Assembly (NCBI RefSeq): GCF_900177345.1
Contig: NZ_FWZT01000033.1
Span: 1 to 64,000, forward strand
DNA: 64,000 nt
Source: Pseudobacteriovorax antillogorgiicola
Lineage (GTDB): Bacteria; Bdellovibrionota_B; Oligoflexia; Oligoflexales; Oligoflexaceae
Reading direction: 5' to 3'
Shown: positions 27,378-36,816 of the stretch, in pieces
Layout: each line of letters opens with the position of its first letter
How positions within the stretch are numbered: position 1 is the stretch's first letter
The notes under the pieces: generated by a model
The model's database searches: none
What the model saw: the letters and a program-made list of their open reading frames with translations, nothing else
Told to the model about the DNA's origin: nothing
Program-made: the position numbers and the translations under genes

Positions 27378-28377
27378 AAACGAAGGCGGCTTCTCCGCCT
27401 TGTGCTATGATTATTTTGCCTTCTTCTTCTAGTTTGCGAGCAACTTGAACAATCTCAAACTGCATCGATTCAACATCAGACAACTTCACAGCCGACATCG
27501 CCTCCATATCCTCCTTGAGCATCTTCGCTGCCCGCTCCGACATATTTCGGAAGACCAAGTCTGTTACCGCCTCAGAGGCTGTCTTCAAAGCAATCATCCA
27601 CTGCTCAGGCTTCACATTCTTTATTATCTCTTGAATTCCACGATCGTCGATCTTCGCCAGATCATCAAATACAAACATAAGCTGCCTAATTTGCTCAGCG
27701 AGATCTGGATCACGTTCTTCCAAATTGTCAAGAATTTGCTCTTCCGTAGCTTTGTCGATCAGGTTCAACATCTCAGCAATTGGTTCAACACCACCAATTT
27801 TCTGGGATGAAATGGAGCCCATAGCCTGAATTTCGTTTCTGAGAACGTCATCAATCTCATCAATAATTTCCGGAGCAACAGCATCGAGATTTGATATGCG
27901 CAGGATAATCTCTGTATGAAGAGCTTCTGGTAGCAACTTAATCACCTCTCCACACTTTCCGGGATCAAGGTGAGCTAGAATTAGGGCAATGGTTTGTGGA
28001 TGCTCATTCCGAATAAAGTTTGTCAAAGTTCTAGGATCGATCAGCTCCAGGGCATCAAGATTAGCCGACGAACCCAAAGCGAGCTGCTCAATCAGGTCAT
28101 CAGCCTCACCGCCCTTGAAGGCACTACCAATAACCTTCATGGTGAAGTCGTTTCCACCGTAGAAGAACTTCTTGTTCTGTTGGAGGATCTCGTAGAACTC
28201 CATCATGATCTCATCGATCACTTCTTGCTCTAAGCGTCCCAAGCGACTCATCGCACTACCGATACGCTTGATTTCAAACTCGGTCATATTTTTGAAAATT
28301 TCGGCCGAGATTTCTTCTCCAAACGAGAGTAGCAGGATCGCAGCTTTTTGGGCACCTGTGTACTTATTGGTTGCCAT
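27376..28377 (-). CDS. fliG: Flagellar motor switch protein FliG
   Basis: The 333-residue protein starts MATNKYTGAQKAAILLLSFGEE and has the FliG middle domain EHPQTIALILAHLDPGK (the EHPQ motif) and the C-terminal torque domain with charged residues in FVFDDLAKIDDRGIQEIIKNV. FliG links the rotor to the stator and FliM. ATG 28377 is chosen by family match and an AAAGG site; 30 upstream codons have no match. It stands alone here, away from other flagellar motor genes, with flagellin 8.7 kb away. Its 3' end abuts palindromic element B. Confidence 0.96.
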   Translation of the reverse strand: MATNKYTGAQKAAILLLSFGEEISAEIFKNMTEFEIKRIGSAMSRLGRLEQEVIDEIMMEFYEILQQNKKFFYGGNDFTMKVIGSAFKGGEADDLIEQLALGSSANLDALELIDPRTLTNFIRNEHPQTIALILAHLDPGKCGEVIKLLPEALHTEIILRISNLDAVAPEIIDEIDDVLRNEIQAMGSISSQKIGGVEPIAEMLNLIDKATEEQILDNLEERDPDLAEQIRQLMFVFDDLAKIDDRGIQEIIKNVKPEQWMIALKTASEAVTDLVFRNMSERAAKMLKEDMEAMSAVKLSDVESMQFEIVQVARKLEEEGKIIIAQGGEAAFV

Positions 28378-28629
28378 AGCACACCTTTCTGAACAAGTTT
28401 GATCAAAGCGATGGATCGTGAGGCCTGAGGGGCCTGAGAGTCTGGGACTGTATCCGTGGAGGACCACGGCTCCACTTTCTATTTTATGAAATTTTGACGC
28501 CCTCAGACAACGTTAAGACCGTCAAATTTGCAATTACACACTTGGGCAAAGTTCAGGTATAACAGTATTTCCCTTGCATTCAGGGGCTGTAGGTCAGCCC
28601 TAAAAATGTTGCCTAGAAAGAGTGTTTCA

Positions 28630-29796
28630 ATGAAAGCAGCCGTACTAACAATTGGTAACGAAGTTAGCTCTGGACAGATTGTCAATTCCAACGCAGCTTG
28701 GGTTAGTCAAGAATTGGAGCACCTTAAGATAGAAGTGATGTCTCATCTAACAGTGCAAGACGATCACCGCCAGATCCTTGACGCCATAAACTTTTTGACT
28801 CCCCATGTTGAGATTCTCATGATCACCGGAGGCCTTGGGCCCACGCGAGACGACCTTACTAGGCATAGTGTCTGCGCATGGCTAGAAGATGAGCTCACAT
28901 TTGATGAAGAGTCTTGGCAACGAATTGTGGCACGGCTTACCGAGTTCGGGGTTCCAGTCGTTGAGAGCAATCGACAGCAGTGCTACTTTCCCAAAAGCAG
29001 TCGTATTATTTCTAACGCAGCAGGTACGGCCAATGCATTCTATGCTTTTAAGAACGGTGTTCATGTTTGGTGCCTGCCAGGCCCACCTCGCGAGATCAAA
29101 ACTATCTGGCGAGACCACATCGGGGATCAGTTGGCGCAAGACATTGCACAGGGTGTTCAAGGCCTTAGCTTGTTTCGGTGGCACTGTCTTGGCCAATCAG
29201 AGTCAGCCCTTGGGGAGATCGTTGAGGAAGCCATCGCTGGCAGCACTCTGACCAGCGGCTATCGGCCACACATTCCATATGTGGAAGTTAAAATATGGTC
29301 TCCCGATCAAGACCTCGGAATCAACAAGATCTATTTGGAACGCTTGGAAGCGGCGATCCGCCCCTGGCTGATAAGCAAGGACGACAACGATATTGCATCA
29401 AAACTAGTCACCGAAATCCTTCCCGAGTATCCAGCTGTTAAAGTCTTCGATCTAGGTAGCTTTGGAGTCTTAGCTGAGCGCATGGGTCGCGCTACTCAGG
29501 AAGGCCAAGGTCCTCATTTTAGTATCTTAAGTCAGTGTCAAGAGGATCGAGAGTTTGCCAATGAAACTGTCCTTAAAACTCTCGAACTCGCCGATCCTGA
29601 AGTGCTTACCCTTTCCCTAGGCGCATTGAATTCCAACGGGGCTTGGACGGTTGGTGTTGCTTTCGATGGCTTTATGAAAACCACAGTTCTTGAATCTCCA
29701 TTTAAGCCAGGCAAGCGTTTAGACCGATTTCGTAAGCTACAAGTAGAAAAGACTATTTTCACTTGGACTCAACTTCTCCAAGATATCAAAGGCTAA
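28630..29796 (+). CDS. CinA-like protein with molybdopterin-binding-fold domain
   Basis: The 388-residue protein has the COG1058 N-terminal domain: AAVLTIGNEVSSGQIVNSNAAWVSQEL, VQDDHRQIL, MITGGLGPTRDDLTR and CLPGPPREIK. In CinA this domain is an ADP-ribose or related pyrophosphatase. The C-terminal 130 residues lack the ESCTGG and PG(A/S)S motifs of the PncC amidase half, so this is an atypical or degenerate CinA. ATG 28630 follows GAAAGAG; it is 2 bases from lpxK and likely co-transcribed with it. Confidence 0.82.
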   Translation: MKAAVLTIGNEVSSGQIVNSNAAWVSQELEHLKIEVMSHLTVQDDHRQILDAINFLTPHVEILMITGGLGPTRDDLTRHSVCAWLEDELTFDEESWQRIVARLTEFGVPVVESNRQQCYFPKSSRIISNAAGTANAFYAFKNGVHVWCLPGPPREIKTIWRDHIGDQLAQDIAQGVQGLSLFRWHCLGQSESALGEIVEEAIAGSTLTSGYRPHIPYVEVKIWSPDQDLGINKIYLERLEAAIRPWLISKDDNDIASKLVTEILPEYPAVKVFDLGSFGVLAERMGRATQEGQGPHFSILSQCQEDREFANETVLKTLELADPEVLTLSLGALNSNGAWTVGVAFDGFMKTTVLESPFKPGKRLDRFRKLQVEKTIFTWTQLLQDIKG

Positions 29797-29798
29797 TT

Positions 29799-30803
29799 GT
29801 GAATATTCGCCTTCTTATGTTGCCACTAAGTTATCTATATGGCCAAATCCAAGCATTTCGCCGAACCTTGTTCGATCGCAAGATTTTGACGAGCCACCGA
29901 CTGCCTAACCAGGTGATTTCTGTCGGCAACTTAGAGGTCGGCGGCACTGGCAAATCCCCGGTAACTGTGGCGATTGCCAATTACTTGCTTAAGCAAGGGT
30001 TTCATCCTGTAATTGTTACCCGAGGCTATCGATCAGGGCTTGACGCAGATGATAACGCAGTCCTATTAGATCGCGAACTTGTCTTGACTCCCCAATCCGG
30101 TAAGGATTTTCATGCCGATGAAGCTCGGATGCAATCTGCGCTTTTACCCAGTGTTCCAGTCATTATCGGTGCGAAACGAATCGATGCGTGTCGTCGCTTT
30201 CTGGCTCACTTTCCAGAACCTACCCATTGGCTGCTAGACGATGGTTTTCAGCACTGCCAGATCAAAAGAGATCTCGATATCGTATTGCTAGATGCGGATC
30301 GTCCACTAGACAATGGGCACGTCATCCCTTGTGGGCGTTTGAGAGAGTTTCCAGGCACGCTTGAGCGGGCTGATATCATCCTCCTAACGAGAGCAAGATC
30401 TAACCAGGTGCCTCCAGTACTTCAAAACTTTCGTGATCGCATTCGCTTCAGTACGTTTGAGCATAAATCTCTCAATGTGGTTCACTCCAGCAGAAGTGGC
30501 GAACCATTTCCAACCCAAGATCTTGCCGTTATTACGGGGATAGCGAAGCCCCAAAAACTATTAACAAGCGTTCAAGAGCTAGGCCTCGGCATAAGCCAAA
30601 CTCACATAGTCAGGGATCACGAGCCATTTAGATTAAGAGAGATTAAAGATAAGATAAAGAACTGCCGTGCAGTGCTTACAACTGAGAAGGACTACTTCAG
30701 AGACCCCAGTATTTTCGATGAGTTAAGTATTCCTGTCGCGACCCTTCCCCTCAGCGCAGATATCCAGGAAATACACAAAAGTCTGGTCCTTTCTGCGACT
30801 TAG
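29799..30803 (+). CDS. lpxK: Tetraacyldisaccharide 4'-kinase LpxK
   Basis: The 334-residue protein has an N-terminal membrane-associating helix (LLMLPLSYLYGQIQAF), the P-loop SVGNLEVGGTGKSP, VTRGYRS, HADEARMQ, WLLDDGFQHCQIKRDLDIVLLDAD and PCGRLREFP. It phosphorylates lipid A disaccharide at the cytoplasmic face. I chose GTG 29799, which follows AAAGG at 6 bases and directly follows the CinA-like stop; the family N-terminus fits. Confidence 0.95.
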   Translation: MNIRLLMLPLSYLYGQIQAFRRTLFDRKILTSHRLPNQVISVGNLEVGGTGKSPVTVAIANYLLKQGFHPVIVTRGYRSGLDADDNAVLLDRELVLTPQSGKDFHADEARMQSALLPSVPVIIGAKRIDACRRFLAHFPEPTHWLLDDGFQHCQIKRDLDIVLLDADRPLDNGHVIPCGRLREFPGTLERADIILLTRARSNQVPPVLQNFRDRIRFSTFEHKSLNVVHSSRSGEPFPTQDLAVITGIAKPQKLLTSVQELGLGISQTHIVRDHEPFRLREIKDKIKNCRAVLTTEKDYFRDPSIFDELSIPVATLPLSADIQEIHKSLVLSAT

Positions 30804-30928
30804 ATGCAAGCCAATATAGCGCGCCTATTTTTCCACATTTTCCATGGGTTTTCCTTTGCAATTAATAGATAGGTGGCATATAGCTAGTGCGAATCAAAAA
30901 TAGCATTTGAACCTTTGCGAGGTAAAAC

Positions 30929-31612
30929 GTGAAGAGATTGCTTGTCGTAGAAGATGATCCCGATATTCGAGAACTTTTGAGATACAATCTTACCCGAGAA
31001 GGTTTTGAAGTTTTACAGGCAAACAATGGGGCTGAAGGCCTAAAAATGGCCACAAGCGAAGCGGTCGATTTGATCATACTCGATCTCATGCTTCCACAAC
31101 TCAGCGGCATTGAGGTTTGTAAGAAACTGAGAGAACTGCCAAACACCAAGTCCGTCCCCGTAATTATGCTAACCGCTAAAGGGGAAGAGACAGACATTGT
31201 GTTTGGACTTGGCGTTGGCGCTGATGATTACATGGTCAAACCGTTCAGCGTTAAGGAACTCGTCGCTCGCGTCTACACCAGACTTCGTACGATTAAAGCT
31301 GAGGAGAGGGAAGAGGCAGACGTCATCCGTCAGGGGGCGGTTGAAGTTGATCGGGCCAGGTTCCAAGTTAAAGTGGACGGCGGCCAAATCCCAATGACAC
31401 TTGCTGAGTTTCGACTGTTCAATGCTCTTATTTCACGGCCAGGAATCGTTCTTTCAAGAGATCGATTGCTTGATGCTGTCACCGGCGGTGATGGGGTTCT
31501 CATAGACCGCAATATTGATGTTCATGTTCGCTCTATTAGAAAGAAACTTGGCGAATCGCGGGATCTTATCCAAACAGTACGCGGCCTAGGCTACAAGTTT
31601 AAGGAACTTTAA
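30929..31612 (+). CDS. phoB: Phosphate regulon response regulator PhoB (OmpR family)
   Basis: The 227-residue protein has a receiver with D9/D10, phosphoacceptor D52, T82 and K104, and a winged-helix DNA-binding domain (LAEFRLFNALISRPGIVLSRDRLLDAV, RNIDVHVRSIRKKLG, TVRGLGYKF). The GTG start follows GAGG. phoR overlaps its stop (TAATG) and pst genes follow, which supports PhoB over other OmpR-family regulators. Confidence 0.9.
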   Translation: MKRLLVVEDDPDIRELLRYNLTREGFEVLQANNGAEGLKMATSEAVDLIILDLMLPQLSGIEVCKKLRELPNTKSVPVIMLTAKGEETDIVFGLGVGADDYMVKPFSVKELVARVYTRLRTIKAEEREEADVIRQGAVEVDRARFQVKVDGGQIPMTLAEFRLFNALISRPGIVLSRDRLLDAVTGGDGVLIDRNIDVHVRSIRKKLGESRDLIQTVRGLGYKFKEL

Positions 31613-33048
31613 TGCTGATGTTTCGGTCTCGTTTCTTCTGGCGCAACCTTCTTTCTTACGCCATTGTTATAAGCTTAACCACATTTGTGGTTAGCTATCT
31701 CCTCACCGTTCGAACCGAAGAATTTGTTAAAAGCGATAGCAAAGACATGCTCCTAGAGAAGCTCACGCTGATCGCTCCCATATTAAAAGATCGCAATCGT
31801 TGGCACCCTGACCAGCTCGCCGAACTGTTTGAATCAGCAGCTAAGAACACTGATACCCGGATTACAGTGATCGATAGTAGCGGGCATGTACTCTTCGAAT
31901 CAGAAGTGAATCACATCAACTTTCAAAACCATATCGATCGCCCCGAGATCGCCCAATCTATGAACCAGCCTTGGGGGACAGCAGTCCGATCCAGCGATAC
32001 TCTTAAACTCCCTATGCTTTTCGTCGCCAAAAAAATCACTAGTGGCGACGACCATGTGTACCTGCGCTTTGCTTTACCGATGTCAAAGCTCGATAAACGC
32101 CTTGAAGACATTCGCTATGTTCTAGGAATCGGCGCTTTGGTGGGTATGTTTGTTTCACTATTGATTGCTTTGTTTTTAGCCAAACGAATCACAAGACCTA
32201 TATCTGCCATCACTCACGTGGCGGAAGCGATCAGTCGCGGCAACTATAACGCTCGCCTACGACACCTTCCTAAAAACGAACTCGGTACTCTTGGCAAAGC
32301 CATCAACCGACTGGCGGAAGCCGTACAAGCCAATATATCAAAACGTGAGAAGATGGAGCAGATTCGTCGAGAATTTTCTAGCAATGTATCCCACGAACTC
32401 AAAACGCCGCTCACATCTATCAAAGGTTACGTTGAAACTCTTATCGAAGGCGGCGCTTTAGACAGCAAAGATGATGCCAAACGATTTCTTAAAATCATCG
32501 AAGCAAACATAGAGCGCATCACTTCACTGGTAACAGATCTACTGCGACTATCAACCATCGAAGCTAATCAAGGCCTTATTTCTCTTGAATCAGTAGACTG
32601 GAAACCAGTTATTAGTGAAGTCTTAATGAGACAAGAAATCAACCTTAAGAAGAAGAGCATTCGATTTAATCTCAATGCCCCCGATTCAATTTCAAAGGTT
32701 ATGGGGAGCCGTAAGGCGATGACTCATATTCTCGATAACCTTCTACAAAATGCACTTAACTACACTCCAGAAGGTGGCTCGATTACAGTCGGACTAACTC
32801 AAAAAACGTCCCAGGTCGTGCTCACAGTAGAGGATACAGGTATAGGTATTTCAAAAAGGGATCAATCCCGAATCTTTGAGCGGTTTTACCGAGTTGATTC
32901 GGCGCGATCTCGTGATGATGGCGGCACCGGACTTGGCCTTGCCATCGTCAAGCACCTTGTCATTCAGATTCAAGGAACTATTAATGTTCAAAGCGAATTG
33001 AACAAAGGCTCTATCTTTACGGTAACTCTTCCAACGCCTCAAACATAA
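31612..33048 (+). CDS. phoR: Phosphate regulon sensor histidine kinase PhoR
   Basis: The 478-residue kinase has TM1 at about residues 12-32, a periplasmic or PAS-like sensor region, TM2 at about 170-190, a HAMP domain (KRITRPISAITHVAEAI), the phosphoacceptor H261 in SSNVSHELKTPLTSIKGYVETL, an N-box NLLQNALNYTPEGG, and G boxes VEDTGIGI and GGTGLGLAIVKHL. It is coupled to phoB and lies 112 bases before pstS, so phosphate sensing is the likely role. Confidence 0.9.
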   Translation: MLMFRSRFFWRNLLSYAIVISLTTFVVSYLLTVRTEEFVKSDSKDMLLEKLTLIAPILKDRNRWHPDQLAELFESAAKNTDTRITVIDSSGHVLFESEVNHINFQNHIDRPEIAQSMNQPWGTAVRSSDTLKLPMLFVAKKITSGDDHVYLRFALPMSKLDKRLEDIRYVLGIGALVGMFVSLLIALFLAKRITRPISAITHVAEAISRGNYNARLRHLPKNELGTLGKAINRLAEAVQANISKREKMEQIRREFSSNVSHELKTPLTSIKGYVETLIEGGALDSKDDAKRFLKIIEANIERITSLVTDLLRLSTIEANQGLISLESVDWKPVISEVLMRQEINLKKKSIRFNLNAPDSISKVMGSRKAMTHILDNLLQNALNYTPEGGSITVGLTQKTSQVVLTVEDTGIGISKRDQSRIFERFYRVDSARSRDDGGTGLGLAIVKHLVIQIQGTINVQSELNKGSIFTVTLPTPQT

Positions 33049-33160
33049 GCGAGATGCCGGTTTTATTTGCTGTTCATTGATAGTACATTTTAGATGATTT
33101 AGACGTAAGCAGTGTGCCAGCTTGCAATTAGACCAAGGTTTACAAATAAGGAGTACTTGT

Positions 33161-34093
33161 ATGAAGCTTTCCCATCTTTCACTAGGCATGTTTCTCACCA
33201 TGTCTTTCGCTAGCCCAGCCATCTCCGCTGGTAAGCTCAAAGGAACCGTTAAGCTCGATGGTTCAAGTACCGTTTTTCCTGTCGCTGAGGCAGTCGCTGA
33301 AGAGTTTCAGAAGGTTCAACCAAGAGTTCGGGTCACCGTCGGGCTTTCCGGTACTGGAGGTGGATTCAAAAAGTTTACATCTGGTGAAACTGACATCAGC
33401 AACGCTTCCCGTGAAATCGCTGAGAAAGAAGAAAAGTTAGCAGAGAAAAATCACGTAAAATACATCGAAATTCCCGTTGCTTTTGATGGTGTTTCTGTTG
33501 TTCTTCACCCTAAGAATGAATTTGCCAAAAATCTCACCATGTCAGAGCTAAAGAAGATCTGGGAGCCCAACAGCAAGGTAAAAACTTGGAAAGATGTGCG
33601 CAGCACCTTTCCGAATGAACCGATTAAACTCTACGGCCCTGGCGCTGATTCAGGGACCTTCGACTTCTTCACCGAAGCTGTCATGGGCAAGTCCCGCCGC
33701 TCTCGATCAGACTATGTATCTAGCGAAGATGACAATGTTCTTGTTCGCGGTGTCAGTGCTGATCTCTACTCCATGGGCTACTTTGGATACGCCTACTACC
33801 AAGCTAACGAAAGCAAGCTAGGCCTGGTCTCTGTTGCAGATAAAGGTGACAATTATGTAACTCCTACCCCTCAAACCATCGAGAGTGGCAAGTACGTTCT
33901 GGCTCGACCTCTATTAATATACGTTAGTTTGAAGGCTGCACAACGAGAAGAGGTTGCAAAATTCGTAGAATTCTTTATTGAGAATGCAGCAAGTCTTTCA
34001 AAGGAAGTTGGCTACGTCCCCCTTCCTAAAAAGACTTACGAGAAAGCACTAGCTGACTTTCGTAAAGCCGTAAAATCCAGCCAATCTCACTAG
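33161..34093 (+). CDS. pstS: Phosphate ABC transporter substrate-binding protein PstS
   Basis: The 310-residue protein has a signal peptide ([22 protein letters not shown]) and the phosphate-binding signatures [41 protein letters not shown] and [14 protein letters not shown]. It binds phosphate in the periplasm for PstCAB. ATG 33161 follows AAGGAG. The spacing of 112 bases to phoR holds no PHO-box match I would defend. Confidence 0.95.
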   Translation: MKLSHLSLGMFLTMSFASPAISAGKLKGTVKLDGSSTVFPVAEAVAEEFQKVQPRVRVTVGLSGTGGGFKKFTSGETDISNASREIAEKEEKLAEKNHVKYIEIPVAFDGVSVVLHPKNEFAKNLTMSELKKIWEPNSKVKTWKDVRSTFPNEPIKLYGPGADSGTFDFFTEAVMGKSRRSRSDYVSSEDDNVLVRGVSADLYSMGYFGYAYYQANESKLGLVSVADKGDNYVTPTPQTIESGKYVLARPLLIYVSLKAAQREEVAKFVEFFIENAASLSKEVGYVPLPKKTYEKALADFRKAVKSSQSH

Positions 34094-34104
34094 GGAGAAT
34101 CAAG

Positions 34105-35016
34105 GTGTCAAGCCAGCTCTGGGTCAAGAACCGTCCCCTTCAGAAGTTTCGTGAAGGACTCGTCACAAAAGCCTTGCTCGGCTGTGCCCTGGTTTCGATC
34201 GTCACGACCATCGGAATCAATGCCGTCTTGCTCTTGGAAAGCTTCCATTTCTTTGAAGAAATCTCGATCTCTGAATTTTTGTTCACGACCCGCTGGGCGC
34301 CTTTATTCGAGCCTCGATCCTTCGGGGTCCTTCCGCTCATCTCGGGTACACTCCTGGTAGCGGTGGGTTCTCTCATGGTGGCTCTACCCCTCGGGCTGGG
34401 TATTGCCATTTACTTGAGTGAATATGCATCAAGTCGATCCCGCTCTATACTTAAACCTATGCTGGAAGTTCTCGCAGGAGTCCCTTCCGTTGTTTATGGC
34501 TACTTTGCTTTGACGACGGTCACTCCGTGGCTTAGGAGTATGTTTCCAGGTGTCGAAGTTTTTAATGCGGCGAGCGCAGCCATCGTCGTTGGGATTATGA
34601 TCCTGCCGACCATCGCTTCCATATGCGATGATTCGCTGGCAGCAGTTCCAAAGGCACTCCGCGAGGGTGCCTTTGCTTTAGGTGCTCGTAAGTTTGAAGT
34701 TGTGACTCAAGTCGTAACACCAGCTGCTCTCAGTGGAATTTTAGCATCGTTTATTCTCGGTTTCTCCCGCGCTATCGGAGAAACCATGGCTGTTACTCTA
34801 GCAGCGGGTGCCACACCACAAGTTACCGTCAACCCGTTTGTAGGCATTCAAACCATGACCGCCTACATAGCCCAAGTGAGCTTAGGGGATACACCACATG
34901 GTTCGATAGAATACCAATCTATTTTTGCTGTTGGCCTGCTGTTGTTCCTCATGACTCTAATGATGAATCTTGTATCCCAATATATCGTCAAGACCTTTGC
35001 GAGGAGATATGAGTAA
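34105..35016 (+). CDS. pstC: Phosphate ABC transporter permease PstC
   Basis: The 303-residue protein has six predicted membrane helices. The PstC core shows [67 protein letters not shown] (in parts) and the [11 protein letters not shown] segment. The start is GTG after AGGGAGA. It pairs with PstA. The pstA start overlaps its stop. Confidence 0.95.
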   Translation: MSSQLWVKNRPLQKFREGLVTKALLGCALVSIVTTIGINAVLLLESFHFFEEISISEFLFTTRWAPLFEPRSFGVLPLISGTLLVAVGSLMVALPLGLGIAIYLSEYASSRSRSILKPMLEVLAGVPSVVYGYFALTTVTPWLRSMFPGVEVFNAASAAIVVGIMILPTIASICDDSLAAVPKALREGAFALGARKFEVVTQVVTPAALSGILASFILGFSRAIGETMAVTLAAGATPQVTVNPFVGIQTMTAYIAQVSLGDTPHGSIEYQSIFAVGLLLFLMTLMMNLVSQYIVKTFARRYE

Positions 35017-35963
35017 TGACTCAGCAAGCGGATACTCTATCTAATAGGTCCTTAGGATCTAGCGAGACTACACAAGGAGACTCCATGGCCTCGGAGCGAG
35101 GTTTGTTCCAACCCAAACATAATACCCGGCGCCTGAAAGAGCGTGCCTTCCACGGAATCATAGCCTTGGCTACATTCGTCGCCCTCGGCACCCTATTTGT
35201 GCTTTTGGCAAGGGTCTTTGAGGAAGGCTGGCACTGGCTTGACCTTCAATTTCTTGACAGCTTTCCCTCTCGTTTCCCAGAGAAGGCTGGTATCAAATCA
35301 GCGATCTGGGGTAGCATCTGGCTCGGCGGCTTAACGCTTCTATTCTCAGTCGTATTCGGAGTCGGTGCTGCCATTTACCTCGAAGAGCTTTCTCCCAAGA
35401 ATCGCCTGAATCGCTGGTTAGAAGTTAACATTGCAACCCTAGCGGGTGTACCGTCAATCATCTACGGTATGTTGGGCCTCACACTCTTTGTTCGCTTTAT
35501 GAATCTAGACCGATCTGTTGTTGCTGGAGCGCTTACTTTAAGCCTGCTGGTCATGCCAGTGATTATTATTGCCACCCGGGAAGCCCTGAAGAGCGTTCCT
35601 GACAGTATCCGGCTCGGAGCTGCTGCCTTGGGCTCAACTCGCTGGCAGGCTGTGAGAGATCACGTGATACCTTCTGCACTTCCAGGGATTCTGACTGGTA
35701 TCATTCTAGCCATGGCACGTGCTGCAGGGGAAGCCGCACCATTGATTATGATTGGTGCACTCACTTATGTCGCCTTCACTCCTGAAGGACCACTGGATGC
35801 TTTTACTGCGCTACCGATTCAAATCTTTAACTGGACTTCAAGGCCACAGGTTGAGTTCCACGAGCTTGCCGCAGCTGGCATCATTGTGCTCCTTGGGTTC
35901 CTAATAGTATGTAATTCATTGGCGATTATTCTACGCCTCAAGTGGAAGGAAGAGAAACGATGA
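35016..35963 (+). CDS. pstA: Phosphate ABC transporter permease PstA
   Basis: The 315-residue protein has an N-terminal hydrophilic extension, then helices with [58 protein letters not shown] (in parts) and [16 protein letters not shown]. Two starts are credible: 35016, which overlaps the pstC stop after AGGAGA, and 35085, which follows AAGGAG by 5 bases and removes the first 23 residues. pstB overlaps its stop by 4 bases. Confidence 0.93.
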   Translation: MTQQADTLSNRSLGSSETTQGDSMASERGLFQPKHNTRRLKERAFHGIIALATFVALGTLFVLLARVFEEGWHWLDLQFLDSFPSRFPEKAGIKSAIWGSIWLGGLTLLFSVVFGVGAAIYLEELSPKNRLNRWLEVNIATLAGVPSIIYGMLGLTLFVRFMNLDRSVVAGALTLSLLVMPVIIIATREALKSVPDSIRLGAAALGSTRWQAVRDHVIPSALPGILTGIILAMARAAGEAAPLIMIGALTYVAFTPEGPLDAFTALPIQIFNWTSRPQVEFHELAAAGIIVLLGFLIVCNSLAIILRLKWKEEKR

Positions 35964-36712
35964 GCACTCCCGTATTGCAAACCAAAAACTTATCGTTGTC
36001 CTACGGAGACTCGCAGGTCGTCAACGATGTGAACATCGATTTCAAGGAGAAGTCGGTCACAGCGCTCATTGGGCCATCTGGTTGTGGTAAGAGTACTCTA
36101 TTGCGCACTCTCAACAGAATGAACGATTTCATCGATAGCTTTAGCATCGCTGGGGATGTTCTATTCCGAGGAACCGACATCTACAATAGCCCCATTGACG
36201 TCACCGACTTTAGGCGCCAAGTAGGCATGGTTTTTCAGAAACCAAACCCCTTCTCTTCGTCTATCTACAAAAATATCACCTGGGGTCCTAAGATTAACGG
36301 CTACCAAGGAGATATGGATGAATTGGTGGAAACATCCCTGCGTCGTGCTTCCTTATGGGATGAGGTTAAAGACAAACTGAATAGCAGCGGTCTCGCTCTA
36401 TCCGGTGGTCAGCAACAGCGGTTGTGTATTGCCAGAGCCATTGCCATGGACCCTGAGATTATCCTGATGGATGAGCCATGTTCAGCCCTTGACCCTCAGT
36501 CCACCTTAGCTATCGAGCGCTTAATCACCGAGTTGCAAGAAAAGTATACCATCATCATCGTAACCCATAACATGCAGCAGGCGGCTCGGATCTCAGAGTA
36601 CACGGCCTTTATGTATAATGGCGATATGGTGGAGTACGACGACACCAGCAAGGTTTTCTCGACTCCGGCGAACCAACTTACTCAAGACTACATTGGTGGA
36701 CGCTTCGGCTAG
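35960..36712 (+). CDS. pstB: Phosphate ABC transporter ATPase PstB
   Basis: The 250-residue ATPase has Walker [21 protein letters not shown]-loop [18 protein letters not shown], signature [14 protein letters not shown], Walker [16 protein letters not shown] and the switch [21 protein letters not shown]. All are diagnostic for PstB. The start overlaps the pstA stop (ATGA). No phoU gene follows, although phoU is the usual next gene; a hairpin pair and then aspS come next. Confidence 0.97.
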   Translation: MSTPVLQTKNLSLSYGDSQVVNDVNIDFKEKSVTALIGPSGCGKSTLLRTLNRMNDFIDSFSIAGDVLFRGTDIYNSPIDVTDFRRQVGMVFQKPNPFSSSIYKNITWGPKINGYQGDMDELVETSLRRASLWDEVKDKLNSSGLALSGGQQQRLCIARAIAMDPEIILMDEPCSALDPQSTLAIERLITELQEKYTIIIVTHNMQQAARISEYTAFMYNGDMVEYDDTSKVFSTPANQLTQDYIGGRFG

Positions 36713-36722
36713 TCCTCCCTAA

Positions 36723-36754
36723 AGCGCGGCAATACCGCGCTAGGCTTCCCGCCT
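36723..36754 (+). terminator. Two tandem hairpins after pstB
   Basis: AGCGCGG with CCGCGCT (36723-36741) and AGGC with GCCT (36742-36754) follow the pstB stop by 10 bases. There is no T-tract; termination is inferred from position. Confidence 0.42.
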
Positions 36755-36816
36755 AATATGTGCCATCATTGCTCTACAATCATCACAAAGATCAAGTAGA
36801 GCATGAGGCTACCTCC

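Noticed and set aside
33049-33160. Possible PHO box between phoR and pstS (CTGTTCAT followed by a TACAT).
   Set aside because: Spacing and sequence fit the 7-bp tandem repeat of PHO boxes too poorly.
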